DNA of 64,000 nucleotides, taken from Achromobacter aloeverae (GTDB lineage Bacteria > Pseudomonadota > Gammaproteobacteria > Burkholderiales > Burkholderiaceae_B). This document shows positions 1-8,553 of this stretch, piece after piece. Position numbers and translations under genes: made by a program. The stretch is from the NCBI RefSeq assembly GCF_004121055.1, contig NZ_PYAL01000005.1, positions 62,001-126,000 on the forward strand, written 5' to 3'. Position 1 is the first letter of the stretch. Every line of letters begins with the position of its first letter. Below the pieces are notes generated by a model that was not told where the DNA came from, ran no database searches, and worked only from the letters and a program-made list of their open reading frames with translations.

Positions 1-3
1 GCG

Positions 4-1188
4 ATGACACTGCTTCTGAATCTCGTCTTCCTGCTGCTGGCGCTGCCGGTCACGCTCGCGTGCGTTTATCTGGGCGTCCTGACCCTGCTGTCGGCGCGGC
101 CCGCGCCCATGCCGCCATCGACCCGCCGGCTGCGCTTCGACGTGCTGGTGCCGGCGCACAACGAAACCGCGGTCATCACCCGCACCGTAGGCAGCCTGCT
201 CGCCCTCGACTGGCCGGCCGACCGCTTCCGCGTAATCGTCATCGCCGACAACTGCGACGACGATACGGCGGCCCTGGCGCGCGCCGCCGGGGCGCGGGTC
301 ATCGAGCGTGCCAATGCCGACCTGCGCGGCAAAGGCTACGCGCTGGAATACGGCGTGGAGGAAAGCGGCCGCGACGGCTACGGCGACGCCGTCGTGGTGA
401 TAGACGCCGACAGCGTCGTCTCGCCCAACCTGCTGGAAGCCTGCGCCACCCGGCTGGAGCAGGGCGCCGAGGCGGTGCAGGTGCATTACGGCGTTCTCAA
501 TCCCGATGACTCCTGGCGCACGCGCATGATCGCCATCGCGTACGCCGCCTTCCATGCCGTGCGTTCGCGCGCGCGTGAACGCCTGCGGGTGTCCTGCGGC
601 CTGCGCGGCAACGGCATGTGCCTGAGCCGCGCACTGCTGCAACGACATCCCATGCGGGTGTTTTCCATGGCGGAAGACCTGGAGTACGGCATCCAGCTGG
701 GATTGGGCGGCGTGCGGGTATGGTACGCGGACGAGGCGGCGGCGAATGCCGAGTTCCTGTCCTCGGAGCAAGGCTCGCGCTCGCAGCGGCAGCGTTGGGA
801 GGGCGGCCGCTTCGCCGTGGTCCGCGCGTATGCCGGCCGCCTGCTGATGCAAGGCCTGCGCCGGCGCGACCGCGTCAGCTTCGAGCTGGGCCTGGACCTG
901 CTGCTGTTCCCGCTGGGCTACGTCGGCCTGCAGATAGGCGTCCTGCTGCTGCTGTCCGCGGTGGCAGCGATCTGGCTGCCCGCCATGCTGGGATGGACCT
1001 GGCTGGCGCTGGCCTTGCTGTTGATCCTGGTGCTGCATACCTTGCGTGGCTGGCAGCTGACCTCCCTGGGCCCGCGCGCGCTGCTGGACCTGGCGCGCGT
1101 GCCGTTCTTCATTGCCTGGAAGCTCTTCGTCCTGCTGCGCTACAAGCGCAACAAGGCCTGGGTCAAGACGACGCGCGAGGATAACTAG
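4..1188 (+). CDS. GT2 family membrane glycosyltransferase of an exopolysaccharide locus
   Basis: 394 aa. An N-terminal membrane segment (about residues 3-28) precedes a GT-A catalytic domain. Visible motifs are LVPAHNE (48-54), the metal/nucleotide-binding DAD (134-136), an ED pair in MAEDLEYG (224-225) and QRQRW (261-265), which are the hallmarks of processive or membrane GT2 enzymes. Hydrophobic segments near 300-375 make a C-terminal membrane region. It probably adds a sugar to a lipid-linked repeat unit at the cytoplasmic face of the inner membrane. The sugar specificity cannot be read. The ATG lies at the very edge of the window, so a slightly longer N-terminus is possible. It overlaps the flippase gene by one base, which implies co-translation. 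Confidence 0.85.
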   Translation: MTLLLNLVFLLLALPVTLACVYLGVLTLLSARPAPMPPSTRRLRFDVLVPAHNETAVITRTVGSLLALDWPADRFRVIVIADNCDDDTAALARAAGARVIERANADLRGKGYALEYGVEESGRDGYGDAVVVIDADSVVSPNLLEACATRLEQGAEAVQVHYGVLNPDDSWRTRMIAIAYAAFHAVRSRARERLRVSCGLRGNGMCLSRALLQRHPMRVFSMAEDLEYGIQLGLGGVRVWYADEAAANAEFLSSEQGSRSQRQRWEGGRFAVVRAYAGRLLMQGLRRRDRVSFELGLDLLLFPLGYVGLQIGVLLLLSAVAAIWLPAMLGWTWLALALLLILVLHTLRGWQLTSLGPRALLDLARVPFFIAWKLFVLLRYKRNKAWVKTTREDN

Positions 1189-2468
1189 TGCAGCGCTCCG
1201 GCTCCGCCCTGCTCAAGCTGCTGGGAAGCTCCATCGTCGACCAGGCCATGCTGTCGGCGGCGAACTTCCTGGTTGGCCTCATCCTGATCCGCTACACGCA
1301 CGACACGCAGTACGGCTACTACGTGCTCGGCTTCAACGCCATGATGCTGGCGGTCACGCTCCAGGGCTCTTTCATCGGCACGCCGCTGATCATCCGCCTG
1401 CCCACCTTGACCGAGGCGCAGCGCAGCGCGTGGGTAGGCAGCCTGCTGCGCGACCAGATACGCTGGAGCATGTTCGGCGGCGTGGCCACCTTGGCCGGCG
1501 CCGCGATCGCGTGGGCCATGGGCGCGCTGGATCGCGAGTCGGCACCGGTGCTGGTGGCGGGCCTGGTCCTGGTGCTGTGCCAGCTTTACCGCGAATACTT
1601 CCGCAGCGTGCTGCTGATGGTGCAGCGGACCGTGCCGGTCCTGGCCGCCGACAGCGTCTACGTGGCCTGCCTGATCGTGGGCGGGCTGGCGGCCACCCGG
1701 TTCGCCGCCGCCGCGACCGCCGCGCTACTGGCTGCCGCGGCGGCGGCGCTGGTCGGCGCCGAGCTGCTGCGCCGCATACTCGGTCCCGGCCTGGACCGCC
1801 AGGCCGCGCCGGGCCGCCTCGCCGATATCGCGCGCACGGGCGCCTGGGCCGCCGCCGGCGGCGTCATTTATTGGCTCTTCACCCAAGGCTATAGCTTCGT
1901 CGCGGCGGCCACGCTGGACATCGCCGGCGTGGCGGCGCTGGCGGCGTCGCGCCTGCTGATGATGCCCATCAACGTCATGTCCACCGGCGTGCAGAAGCAG
2001 CTGGTGCCGATCGCATCGGGATGGGTGCACCAGTCGGGCGTGGCGCACACGTTCCGGCGCCTGCTGATCTTCTCCTGCATCATGGGCGTACTGACCCTGG
2101 TCTACGGCGCGGTGGTATGGCTGCTGCGCGACTGGATCTTCGTCGACCTGATGCGCAAGAGCTTCGATTACCGCAATACGCTCCTGCTGATGTGGATCGG
2201 CGTCTTCCTGGTAATGGTGATGCGCGAACCCATCACGCAGTTGCTGGTGTTGAGGCAGCGTTTCCGCACGCTCATGGCCGCCTCGCTGGCCAGCGCGGTC
2301 GTCGCCCTGACCATCAGCTACCTGGGCATGACGCAGTTCGGCACGCGCGGCGCGCCGATAGGCATCCTGGTGGGAGAGGTGCTGAACCTCATCGCCGCGC
2401 TATGGATGGTCCGTCGTGAAATCCGTATCGACCGCCGCGACGCCGGCGCGGGGAACACGCATGACTGA
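1188..2468 (+). CDS. Wzx-like polysaccharide flippase (MOP superfamily)
   Basis: 426 aa, almost entirely hydrophobic, with about 12 predicted membrane segments. The length and the N-terminal pattern (a GSSIVDQAMLSAANFLVGLIL-type first helix) fit O-antigen/capsule flippases of the MOP/MVF superfamily. It would move undecaprenyl-PP-linked repeat units across the inner membrane. The start is a GTG that shares its first base with the stop of the preceding glycosyltransferase. The 3' end overlaps the next gene by 8 bases, so the three genes form one translationally coupled unit. A specific wzx assignment is inferred from context, since members of this family diverge strongly. Confidence 0.75.
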   Translation: MQRSGSALLKLLGSSIVDQAMLSAANFLVGLILIRYTHDTQYGYYVLGFNAMMLAVTLQGSFIGTPLIIRLPTLTEAQRSAWVGSLLRDQIRWSMFGGVATLAGAAIAWAMGALDRESAPVLVAGLVLVLCQLYREYFRSVLLMVQRTVPVLAADSVYVACLIVGGLAATRFAAAATAALLAAAAAALVGAELLRRILGPGLDRQAAPGRLADIARTGAWAAAGGVIYWLFTQGYSFVAAATLDIAGVAALAASRLLMMPINVMSTGVQKQLVPIASGWVHQSGVAHTFRRLLIFSCIMGVLTLVYGAVVWLLRDWIFVDLMRKSFDYRNTLLLMWIGVFLVMVMREPITQLLVLRQRFRTLMAASLASAVVALTISYLGMTQFGTRGAPIGILVGEVLNLIAALWMVRREIRIDRRDAGAGNTHD

Positions 2469-3510
2469 GCCACGCAACGCAACCCTGGACATCGCCAAGG
2501 GCCTGGGCATCCTGCTGGTCGTGTTCGGCCACAACGACTGGGTGATCGCGCATCCGCTCCTGCGCAACGCGATCTATACCTTCCACGTGCCCTTGTTCAT
2601 CTTCCTCGCCGGCATTTTCTTCAAACCCGAACGGCCTCTTGGCCCCATGCTGGCCAGCCGCGCCGATGGCGTCCTAAAGCCCTATTTCGTCGCCTTGCTA
2701 GGCCTGGTGGCGTTTCAAGGCCTCTTCCGCGGCGGCATCAATATCGGACGCATCCAGGGTGTGCTGTACGGCACCGGCGCCACGATAGACTGGCCGCCGC
2801 TCTGGTTCCTGCCCTATCTGTTCCTGATGACCCTGTTCGCCTGGCTTTACTGGCGCGTGGCGCGGCTGGAACGGGCGTCCCCGTGGCATCGCGCCGCGGC
2901 CCTGCTGGTGCTGCTGGCGGCCGGCGTGGCGATCATCCGCGCCGAACACGCCAGCGCGCTGCGCCTGCTGGACCTGCCGCTGGGCAAGGTCGGGCTGCCC
3001 TGGAGCCTGGACCTGCTGCCGCTCGGCGGCTGCTATTTCCTGCTGGGCCGGTGCTGCCGCGATGCCGTGCTGCATACGCAATGGCGGCCGGCCGCCGCGC
3101 TGCTGGCGCTGCTGGCGTTTGCGCTGTTGTTCGGCTACACCGGCGCCACGCTGGACTTCAACGAACGTACCTACGACAACCTGGCCGCGTCCACGGCCTC
3201 GGCCTTGCTGGGCACGTTCCTGGTGCTGCAGTTCGCCGCGGCCGTCCAGCGCTGGTCCCTGGCCACCCGGGCGCTGCGCTATGTCGGAGAGTCCACCCTG
3301 ATATTGCTGCTGCTGCACGGCGTGGTGCAGGTCCGCGTCCTGGAAAAGCTGGACGGCCGCTTCCCCGCGGGCGCGGGTTCGGCCACGCACGGCATGCTCG
3401 CCTTCGCGGCCGCCGTGCTGGTGCCCTTGGTGGTGGGGGAAGTGCTGGCGCGCATACCGCCGCTCGGCGTCCTGGTGCTGCCTCGCCGCAAGGCCCTGCG
3501 AGCAGGATGA
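2461..3510 (+). CDS. Acyltransferase-3 family membrane acetyltransferase (exopolysaccharide decoration)
   Basis: 349 aa from the ATG that overlaps the flippase stop. An in-frame ATG 45 bases further upstream lies deep in the flippase gene and is less likely. The N-terminus (LDIAKGLGILLVVFGH, then FHVPLFIFLAGIFFK) is typical of the acyltransferase-3/NolL-OafA family, with the conserved His in helix 1 and about 10 membrane helices. These enzymes O-acetylate sugars using cytoplasmic acetyl-CoA. In this position it most likely acetylates the repeat unit of the same exopolysaccharide. The acyl group and the acceptor are not determined. Confidence 0.8.
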   Translation: MTEPRNATLDIAKGLGILLVVFGHNDWVIAHPLLRNAIYTFHVPLFIFLAGIFFKPERPLGPMLASRADGVLKPYFVALLGLVAFQGLFRGGINIGRIQGVLYGTGATIDWPPLWFLPYLFLMTLFAWLYWRVARLERASPWHRAAALLVLLAAGVAIIRAEHASALRLLDLPLGKVGLPWSLDLLPLGGCYFLLGRCCRDAVLHTQWRPAAALLALLAFALLFGYTGATLDFNERTYDNLAASTASALLGTFLVLQFAAAVQRWSLATRALRYVGESTLILLLLHGVVQVRVLEKLDGRFPAGAGSATHGMLAFAAAVLVPLVVGEVLARIPPLGVLVLPRRKALRAG

Positions 3511-3514
3511 GTCC

Positions 3515-3538
3515 GGCCAGGTCAGGTCCGGCCTGGCC
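3515..3538. terminator. Hairpin between convergent genes
   Basis: A 7-bp perfect inverted repeat (GGCCAGG ... CCTGGCC, 10-nt loop) sits in the 39-bp gap between two converging genes. It lacks a T-run, so it may work as a weak or Rho-assisted terminator in both directions. Confidence 0.35.
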
Positions 3539-3549
3539 CGCGCGCGAGG

Positions 3550-4770
3550 TCAGAAGATGCGTTCGTTGACGTGTATGACGTCGCCGGGCTGCACGGAATC
3601 GGTCATCTTGACCCGTGACTCCGTGACCTTGCCGGTCAACACATCGGTGCGATTGATATCGATACGGCTGTCCGACGCCCGCGGCGTCAGGCCGCCCGCC
3701 AGCGACAGCGCGCGCATGACGTTCAGGCCATGCTCGACGGGATAGCCGCCCGGTTTCCCGACTTCGCCGTAGACATAGAAGCGCGGCGCGTCAGGCACGA
3801 ACACGACGTCACCCGGCTGCAACTCCGTATCCTGCACCGTCTGCGACGGCGCCTGACGGTTGCTCACGTACAGGTTGATGCGATCCTTGCCGCCATCCGC
3901 GCGGCGCACCAGGGTCACCACATCGGCGGCATCCTTGGACGCGCCGCCCGCCATGGCCAGCAGTTCCAGCACCGACAGATGGCCTTCGATCGGATAGCGG
4001 CCAGGCCGCTCGACCTTGCCCAGCACCGAAACGATGCGGCTGCGCAAGGTCAGCACCTCCACCGCCACTTGCGGGTCCGTCATGAAACCACGGCTACGCA
4101 GGTCCTGTTCGATGCGCCTGCCGATCGCGGCGGGCGTCAGGCCCGACACGCGGATGGTGCCCAGCATCGGCACCACGACGCCCCCATCGGCGTCTATGGT
4201 CACCCGGGCCTGGGCGCCGCCGGTGCCCATGATGTTGATGCCCAGGGTATCGCCGGGACCGACCGCGCCGAGGGCGCCATTGACAGCCTGTCCCACGGCG
4301 TCGTCCCCGGCCGGCATCGGCGCGGTGACGGCCTGCGGCGACTTGCGCGGCGCCGCGGCGCCCGACCCGCCGCCGTAGGAGGTGGATCGCTCAGCGGCCG
4401 GGTAGCGCTCCGTACCGCGATCGCCGCTATGCATATTGGGAGACTGCAAGGGGGCGGCGGGGGTGACGGTCGTCCGGGGCGCCGCCTGCGCGGGGGCGGG
4501 AACGTAAGGACGCTGGGCCGGCGCGGCCGCGGGGGGCGTATAGGTCGGCAGCGGCTGCGCGGGGGCGGCCGGCGTGTAGGCAGGCGACTGGTAGGGCGCG
4601 TTGTAGCGGCCATAGTCGCCGCCCGGCATGGACGGGGAACTCGGCGCGGGTGCCTGTCGCGATGGCACGACAGGGTCCGGAATGGGCAGGTCCTGCGCGC
4701 CGGCGGTCGCCATCACCACGAGCAGTACGCTCGCCCCTGCCATCCGTCCTGCCGCCATCAGACCCGCCAC
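3550..4770 (-). CDS. Wza/EpsE-like outer-membrane polysaccharide export protein with SLBB domains
   Basis: 406 aa. The N-terminus looks like a signal peptide ending near AGA-QD. No lipobox Cys is seen, unlike E. coli Wza. A long Pro/Ala-rich linker (about residues 30-155) follows, then a Poly_export domain beginning GPGDTLGINIMG and two SLBB-type repeats (SVLGKVERPGRYPI and FYVYGEVGKPGGYPV). It should form the periplasmic/outer-membrane channel for the exopolysaccharide. The GTG start has a good Shine-Dalgarno (GGAG, 6-nt spacing). It is divergent from the WecG-like gene, and palindromes lie between them. The Pro-rich linker is unusually long for the family. Confidence 0.85.
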   Translation of the reverse strand: MAGLMAAGRMAGASVLLVVMATAGAQDLPIPDPVVPSRQAPAPSSPSMPGGDYGRYNAPYQSPAYTPAAPAQPLPTYTPPAAAPAQRPYVPAPAQAAPRTTVTPAAPLQSPNMHSGDRGTERYPAAERSTSYGGGSGAAAPRKSPQAVTAPMPAGDDAVGQAVNGALGAVGPGDTLGINIMGTGGAQARVTIDADGGVVVPMLGTIRVSGLTPAAIGRRIEQDLRSRGFMTDPQVAVEVLTLRSRIVSVLGKVERPGRYPIEGHLSVLELLAMAGGASKDAADVVTLVRRADGGKDRINLYVSNRQAPSQTVQDTELQPGDVVFVPDAPRFYVYGEVGKPGGYPVEHGLNVMRALSLAGGLTPRASDSRIDINRTDVLTGKVTESRVKMTDSVQPGDVIHVNERIF

Positions 4771-4880
4771 ATCGCTCTCCGGTCCTTAATTCGTTTGCTG
4801 GTTTTGCCGCATGTAATAGTAGCCGAAGCAAACTGTCACACCAGGGGTTTTTAAATACAATGGATGAATGACTCCCATAC

Positions 4881-4917
4881 GGCGTTACGCCACGGCTTTT
4901 CATACTTACGTATGAAA
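4881..4917. promoter_or_regulatory. Two palindromes in the divergent exopolysaccharide intergenic region
   Basis: The 188-bp gap between the export gene and the WecG-like gene carries GGCGT-T-ACGCC (4881-4891) and TTTCATAC-TTAC-GTATGAAA (4898-4917), the latter a perfect 8-bp inverted repeat. The surrounding sequence is more AT-rich than the genes. These are plausible operators controlling both directions. The cognate regulator is unknown. Confidence 0.45.
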
Positions 4918-4958
4918 CTCTCCGCCCAGGCTTACCGCCATTTGTATCGAGATTCCTC

Positions 4959-5789
4959 TTGTCCAGCCCAGACCCTGTATCCGGACCTCTCGCGCTGTCG
5001 CATGGTGACACGCTGGCGATGCCCAGTGTCCGGCTGTTCGACCTCGATATCGCGGCTGTAACCTTCGACACCGCCGTCGAACGCCTGTCGCGGGCCGCGC
5101 TGCGGCGCGACGGCCACGCCCGGGTGGTGGTCACGCCCAACGTCGATCACCTGACCCGCCTGGACAAGGCGCCGGAATTCCGCGAGCGCTATGGCAAGGC
5201 GGAGTTCATCTTCGCCGACGGCATGCCCGTCGTCTGGGCCAGCCGCGTGCTGGGCAAGCCCTTGCCCGAGCGTGTGACGGGCGCCGACCTGTTCGTGGCA
5301 CTGTGCCGCCAGGCCCAGCGCCAGAAATGGCGCGTGCTGCTGCTGGGCGGCATGCCGGGGACCGAATCGCGCTTGCTGGACGGCTTCGCGCGCTTTTTCC
5401 CGGGCATGGACATCGAAATCGTGGCGCCGTCGATGCGCTTCGACCCCTACGGCGCGGAGGGCGAGTCGTTCGCGGAGAAGGCGCGCGAACACGAAGCCGA
5501 CCTGATTTTCCTGTGCGTGGGCATGCCCAAGCAGGAAAACTGGGCGCTGCACTACGCGCCCACCCTGCCGGGCGGCATCGTGCTGTGCGTGGGCGCCGCC
5601 ATGGAGTTCGCCATCGGCTTGCAGCGGCGCGCGCCGAAGTGGATGCAGCGCATCGGCATGGAATGGTTGTGGCGCCTGGCCAGCAATCCCCGCCGCCTGT
5701 GGCGCCGATACCTGGTGGACGATACGCGCTTCCTGGCGCTTTGCTGGCGACAATGGCGTAATCAACGCGGCTCCGCAGCAACACCGTGA
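4959..5789 (+). CDS. WecG/TagA/CpsF family glycosyltransferase
   Basis: 276 aa from a TTG; an ATG at 5019 (GGTGA 10 nt upstream) would give 256 aa and may be the true start. The diagnostic family block is present: VVTPNVDHL, then the AEFIFADGMPVVW region, then LLLGGMPG and the GMPKQE motif near residue 190. Members transfer a UDP-activated sugar (ManNAcA, ManNAc or glucose) to a lipid-linked acceptor at the membrane surface. It overlaps the next gene by 4 bases. It belongs to the exopolysaccharide assembly set; the donor sugar is not evident. Confidence 0.87.
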   Translation: MSSPDPVSGPLALSHGDTLAMPSVRLFDLDIAAVTFDTAVERLSRAALRRDGHARVVVTPNVDHLTRLDKAPEFRERYGKAEFIFADGMPVVWASRVLGKPLPERVTGADLFVALCRQAQRQKWRVLLLGGMPGTESRLLDGFARFFPGMDIEIVAPSMRFDPYGAEGESFAEKAREHEADLIFLCVGMPKQENWALHYAPTLPGGIVLCVGAAMEFAIGLQRRAPKWMQRIGMEWLWRLASNPRRLWRRYLVDDTRFLALCWRQWRNQRGSAATP

Positions 5790-7075
5790 CAGCTGGGATG
5801 CGGCGGACCGTTGCAGCCGCTAGCCTGGCGCTATGCGGCGCCCAGGCCGTCGGCGCTCCCGGTCCGGCGGACTGGGCGGTGCAGCTCGGAAGCTCGTACC
5901 AGTACCAGAACAACCCGGCGCGCCTGCCCGATTCATCGTCGGACATCCACGGCGCGGGCATCATGGTCAATTCGCTGGGCCTGGGGCTGCGCATGCCCCT
6001 GCTCTCCGATGCCACCCGGCTGGACATCGGCGGCACGGTCGCGGACGCGCGCTATACGGACGACAAGCAGCTCGATCACCAGCCTCGCAATCTCCTGTCC
6101 ACGCTCTACTGGCGGGCCACCCCCTTGTTCGAAGGGCAATTCGACTACGGCTACCAGAACCAGCTGAATCCCTATCTGCCACGCACCTGGCCGGAGCGCG
6201 ACATGCAGGCGAGGGACAAGAAATCGGCGCAGATCGGCCTGCGCGTGACCGACAGGCTGACGCTGCCGCTGTTCAGCGTCTTCCGCAACGGGACGCGCTA
6301 CGACCAGGCCATCAATCAGACGCTCTATGACCGGACAGACACAGGCTGGCAGGCGGCGGCGCAATATGCGGGGGCGGGCCGCTCGATCGCGCAAGCGGGC
6401 CTGCGCCACACCAACACCAGCTACTACGATCGCACCCCGGACCTGACGGCGACCATCGACAACCGGTACACCGACAACGAGGCCTTCCTGGCGGCGCGCT
6501 GGGACTACAGCCCCAAGACGCTGCTGTTCGCGCGCGTCGGCCTGCTCAAGCGCAGCTATGACAACCTGACCGACCGGGACACCAACCTTTTCACTTTCCA
6601 GAGCCGCGCCACGTGGGACTATTCGCCCAAGACCCGGCTGGAATTGCAGCTCTGGCGCCGGCCTTATGCGAACGACGACGATCCCACCGTGCTGTATTCG
6701 ATCCAGACGGGCGGCCTGGCGGCGCTGACGTGGCGGCCGACCGTCAAGACGGCGGTCAGCCTGGGCGTCGAGCACAGCCAGCAGCGCAATACCGCCTACA
6801 CCGGCGGCAACGATGAAAAACTGCAGATCTGGCGCGTGGGCGCGCGCCTGCAATGGCAATCCACCGACAACCTGCGCTGGATCATGGACGTGTACCACGA
6901 TCGCCAGCGCGCGCCCAGCACATCGGACAGCTTCAACCAGAACTTCGTGCGTATCGGCTTCGAATACACCTTCGGCACCCGCGCCAAGGAAGACCTGCGC
7001 CTGCTGATGGAACCTTCCGATTGCGAATGGCGGCGGCCGGAGCTGGCCTTCTGCGATCCCATGAGCGGAAGATAG
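5786..7075 (+). CDS. EpsL-like outer-membrane beta-barrel of an exopolysaccharide system
   Basis: 429 aa with a signal peptide (AAASLALCGAQAVGA). The rest alternates short amphipathic strands rich in Tyr/Trp/Arg (for example YQYQNNPAR, RWDYSPKTLLFARVG, WRVGARLQWQS) and ends in a strand FVRIGFEYTFG, all typical of a barrel. It resembles the EpsL proteins found in exosortase-B-type exopolysaccharide loci. The role is probably outer-membrane secretion or anchoring of the polymer. Start is GTG overlapping the upstream stop; an ATG four codons later is an alternative. No exosortase gene lies in the window. Confidence 0.7.
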   Translation: MTAGMRRTVAAASLALCGAQAVGAPGPADWAVQLGSSYQYQNNPARLPDSSSDIHGAGIMVNSLGLGLRMPLLSDATRLDIGGTVADARYTDDKQLDHQPRNLLSTLYWRATPLFEGQFDYGYQNQLNPYLPRTWPERDMQARDKKSAQIGLRVTDRLTLPLFSVFRNGTRYDQAINQTLYDRTDTGWQAAAQYAGAGRSIAQAGLRHTNTSYYDRTPDLTATIDNRYTDNEAFLAARWDYSPKTLLFARVGLLKRSYDNLTDRDTNLFTFQSRATWDYSPKTRLELQLWRRPYANDDDPTVLYSIQTGGLAALTWRPTVKTAVSLGVEHSQQRNTAYTGGNDEKLQIWRVGARLQWQSTDNLRWIMDVYHDRQRAPSTSDSFNQNFVRIGFEYTFGTRAKEDLRLLMEPSDCEWRRPELAFCDPMSGR

Positions 7076-7077
7076 CC

Positions 7078-7100
7078 CCGGCGCCACGCACGCGCGCCGG
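7078..7100. terminator. GC hairpin between convergent genes
   Basis: CCGGCGC ... GCGCCGG perfect 7-bp inverted repeat in the 39-bp gap between the barrel gene and the oppositely oriented WcaJ-like gene. It has no clear T-run, so termination activity is uncertain. Confidence 0.35.
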
Positions 7101-7114
7101 CCGCCGCGACGACG

Positions 7115-8533
7115 TCAATACGCGTTGCGGTCCCAGAAGATCACCAGCACCGTGCGGACCAGGATCTTCAAATCCAGCTGCAGCGACCAATTGGCGATGT
7201 AGTAGCGGTCGTACTTCACCCGCCGCTGCATTTTCTCGGGCGTATCGGTCTCGCCGCGCAGGCCGTGTATCTGCGCCCATCCGGTAATGCCGGGCTTGAC
7301 GCTATGGCGCAGCATGTAGCCGCGTATCAAGCGCCGGTACAGCTCGTTGTGCTCGGCGGCGTGCGGACGCGGTCCGACCAGGCTCATCGTGCCCGTCATC
7401 ACGTTGAACAGCTGCGGCAATTCATCCAGCGACGTCTTGCGCAGGAAACGGCCGACGCGCGTGACGCGCTTGTCCCCGACCTGGGCCTGGCGCAGGCTGC
7501 CGTCGGCCTCCTTGCCGGACGCCACCGTCATGGAACGAAACTTGTAGACGGTGATGGGCAGGCCGCGTTCGCCATAGCGCTGCTGGCGGAAGATGACGGG
7601 GCCGGGCGACGTCAGCTTGATCGCAATGGCCGCCGCCAGCATGACCGGCGCAAGCGCGACCAGCATCAGGCCGCCGATGACCAGGTCCATCGCCCGCTTG
7701 ATGCTGCGCGACAATCCCACCATGTGCGTCTCGTGCAGCGCCAGCAGGGGCACGCCGGCGATATCGGCGCTGCTGGCGCTCAGCTCGCCCAGGAAAGGCG
7801 ATTCGGGCATCAGGTAGATCGCCGACGTCGAATCGTAGAGCCGGTTCATGAGATCCGCGGTCAGCGGCTTCTCCTTTTCGTCGTCCAGCGTGACGAAGGC
7901 CATGCCGAACTTGCCCGCCTCGATTTGCGGCAGCGCATCGGGATAGCGGCCCAGGTACTTGGGCACGGGCGCTTCGCCATCCCGCGGCGTCACCGGTTCT
8001 TCCGCGTAATAGCCCGCCACGTAGATGCCCAGGATGGGCGAGCGCTGCAGGCGCATGGCCAGCTTGCGCGCTTCCGGTCCCATGCCGAAGAAGACGGCGG
8101 CGCGCCGGCTGGATGGCGAATTATTGATGCGATAGGCGGCCCGCCGCAGGCTGAACAGGCCCAGCAGCTGCAAGGGCAGCGCGATCGCGGCCCATTGCAG
8201 CGTCATCATCCGCAGCCAGTGCGGATCGATCTGCTCGCGCGGCAGGAAGAAGAGGGCGGCCACGCACAGGAACAGGACATTGAACCACCGCATCATGCCG
8301 CGTCCCAGCATCCACCACATATTGCGCGCGCTGATCAACAGCGTGAAGCGCGAATAGATGTAGAAGGCCCCCATGGCCAGGACCGCCGGCACCCAGCTGA
8401 CGAAGACCGGCGACTTGATGCCGTGGAAACCGGCCAGGAGCAGGAAGGCGCCGGCGTTGAGCAGGGCGCAGACCAGCCCCCCGAGGGCCATGAAGGAACG
8501 GTGGGGATGGGTGGGTGGCGCAGGCGAGATCAT
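7115..8533 (-). CDS. wcaJ: Undecaprenyl-phosphate sugar-1-phosphate transferase (WcaJ-like)
   Basis: 472 aa. The N-terminal half has about four membrane helices and a CoA-binding-like domain. The C-terminal bacterial sugar transferase domain shows [16 protein letters not shown], the KFRSM motif, [19 protein letters not shown] and PGITGWAQ, all conserved in polyisoprenyl-phosphate hexose-1-phosphate transferases. It starts repeat-unit assembly by loading a sugar-1-phosphate (usually glucose) on undecaprenyl phosphate at the inner membrane. It lies 20 bases downstream of manC in the same direction, so the two form an operon. Confidence 0.9.
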   Translation of the reverse strand: MISPAPPTHPHRSFMALGGLVCALLNAGAFLLLAGFHGIKSPVFVSWVPAVLAMGAFYIYSRFTLLISARNMWWMLGRGMMRWFNVLFLCVAALFFLPREQIDPHWLRMMTLQWAAIALPLQLLGLFSLRRAAYRINNSPSSRRAAVFFGMGPEARKLAMRLQRSPILGIYVAGYYAEEPVTPRDGEAPVPKYLGRYPDALPQIEAGKFGMAFVTLDDEKEKPLTADLMNRLYDSTSAIYLMPESPFLGELSASSADIAGVPLLALHETHMVGLSRSIKRAMDLVIGGLMLVALAPVMLAAAIAIKLTSPGPVIFRQQRYGERGLPITVYKFRSMTVASGKEADGSLRQAQVGDKRVTRVGRFLRKTSLDELPQLFNVMTGTMSLVGPRPHAAEHNELYRRLIRGYMLRHSVKPGITGWAQIHGLRGETDTPEKMQRRVKYDRYYIANWSLQLDLKILVRTVLVIFWDRNAY

Positions 8534-8553
8534 GATGGAGAAATCGTGGAATT

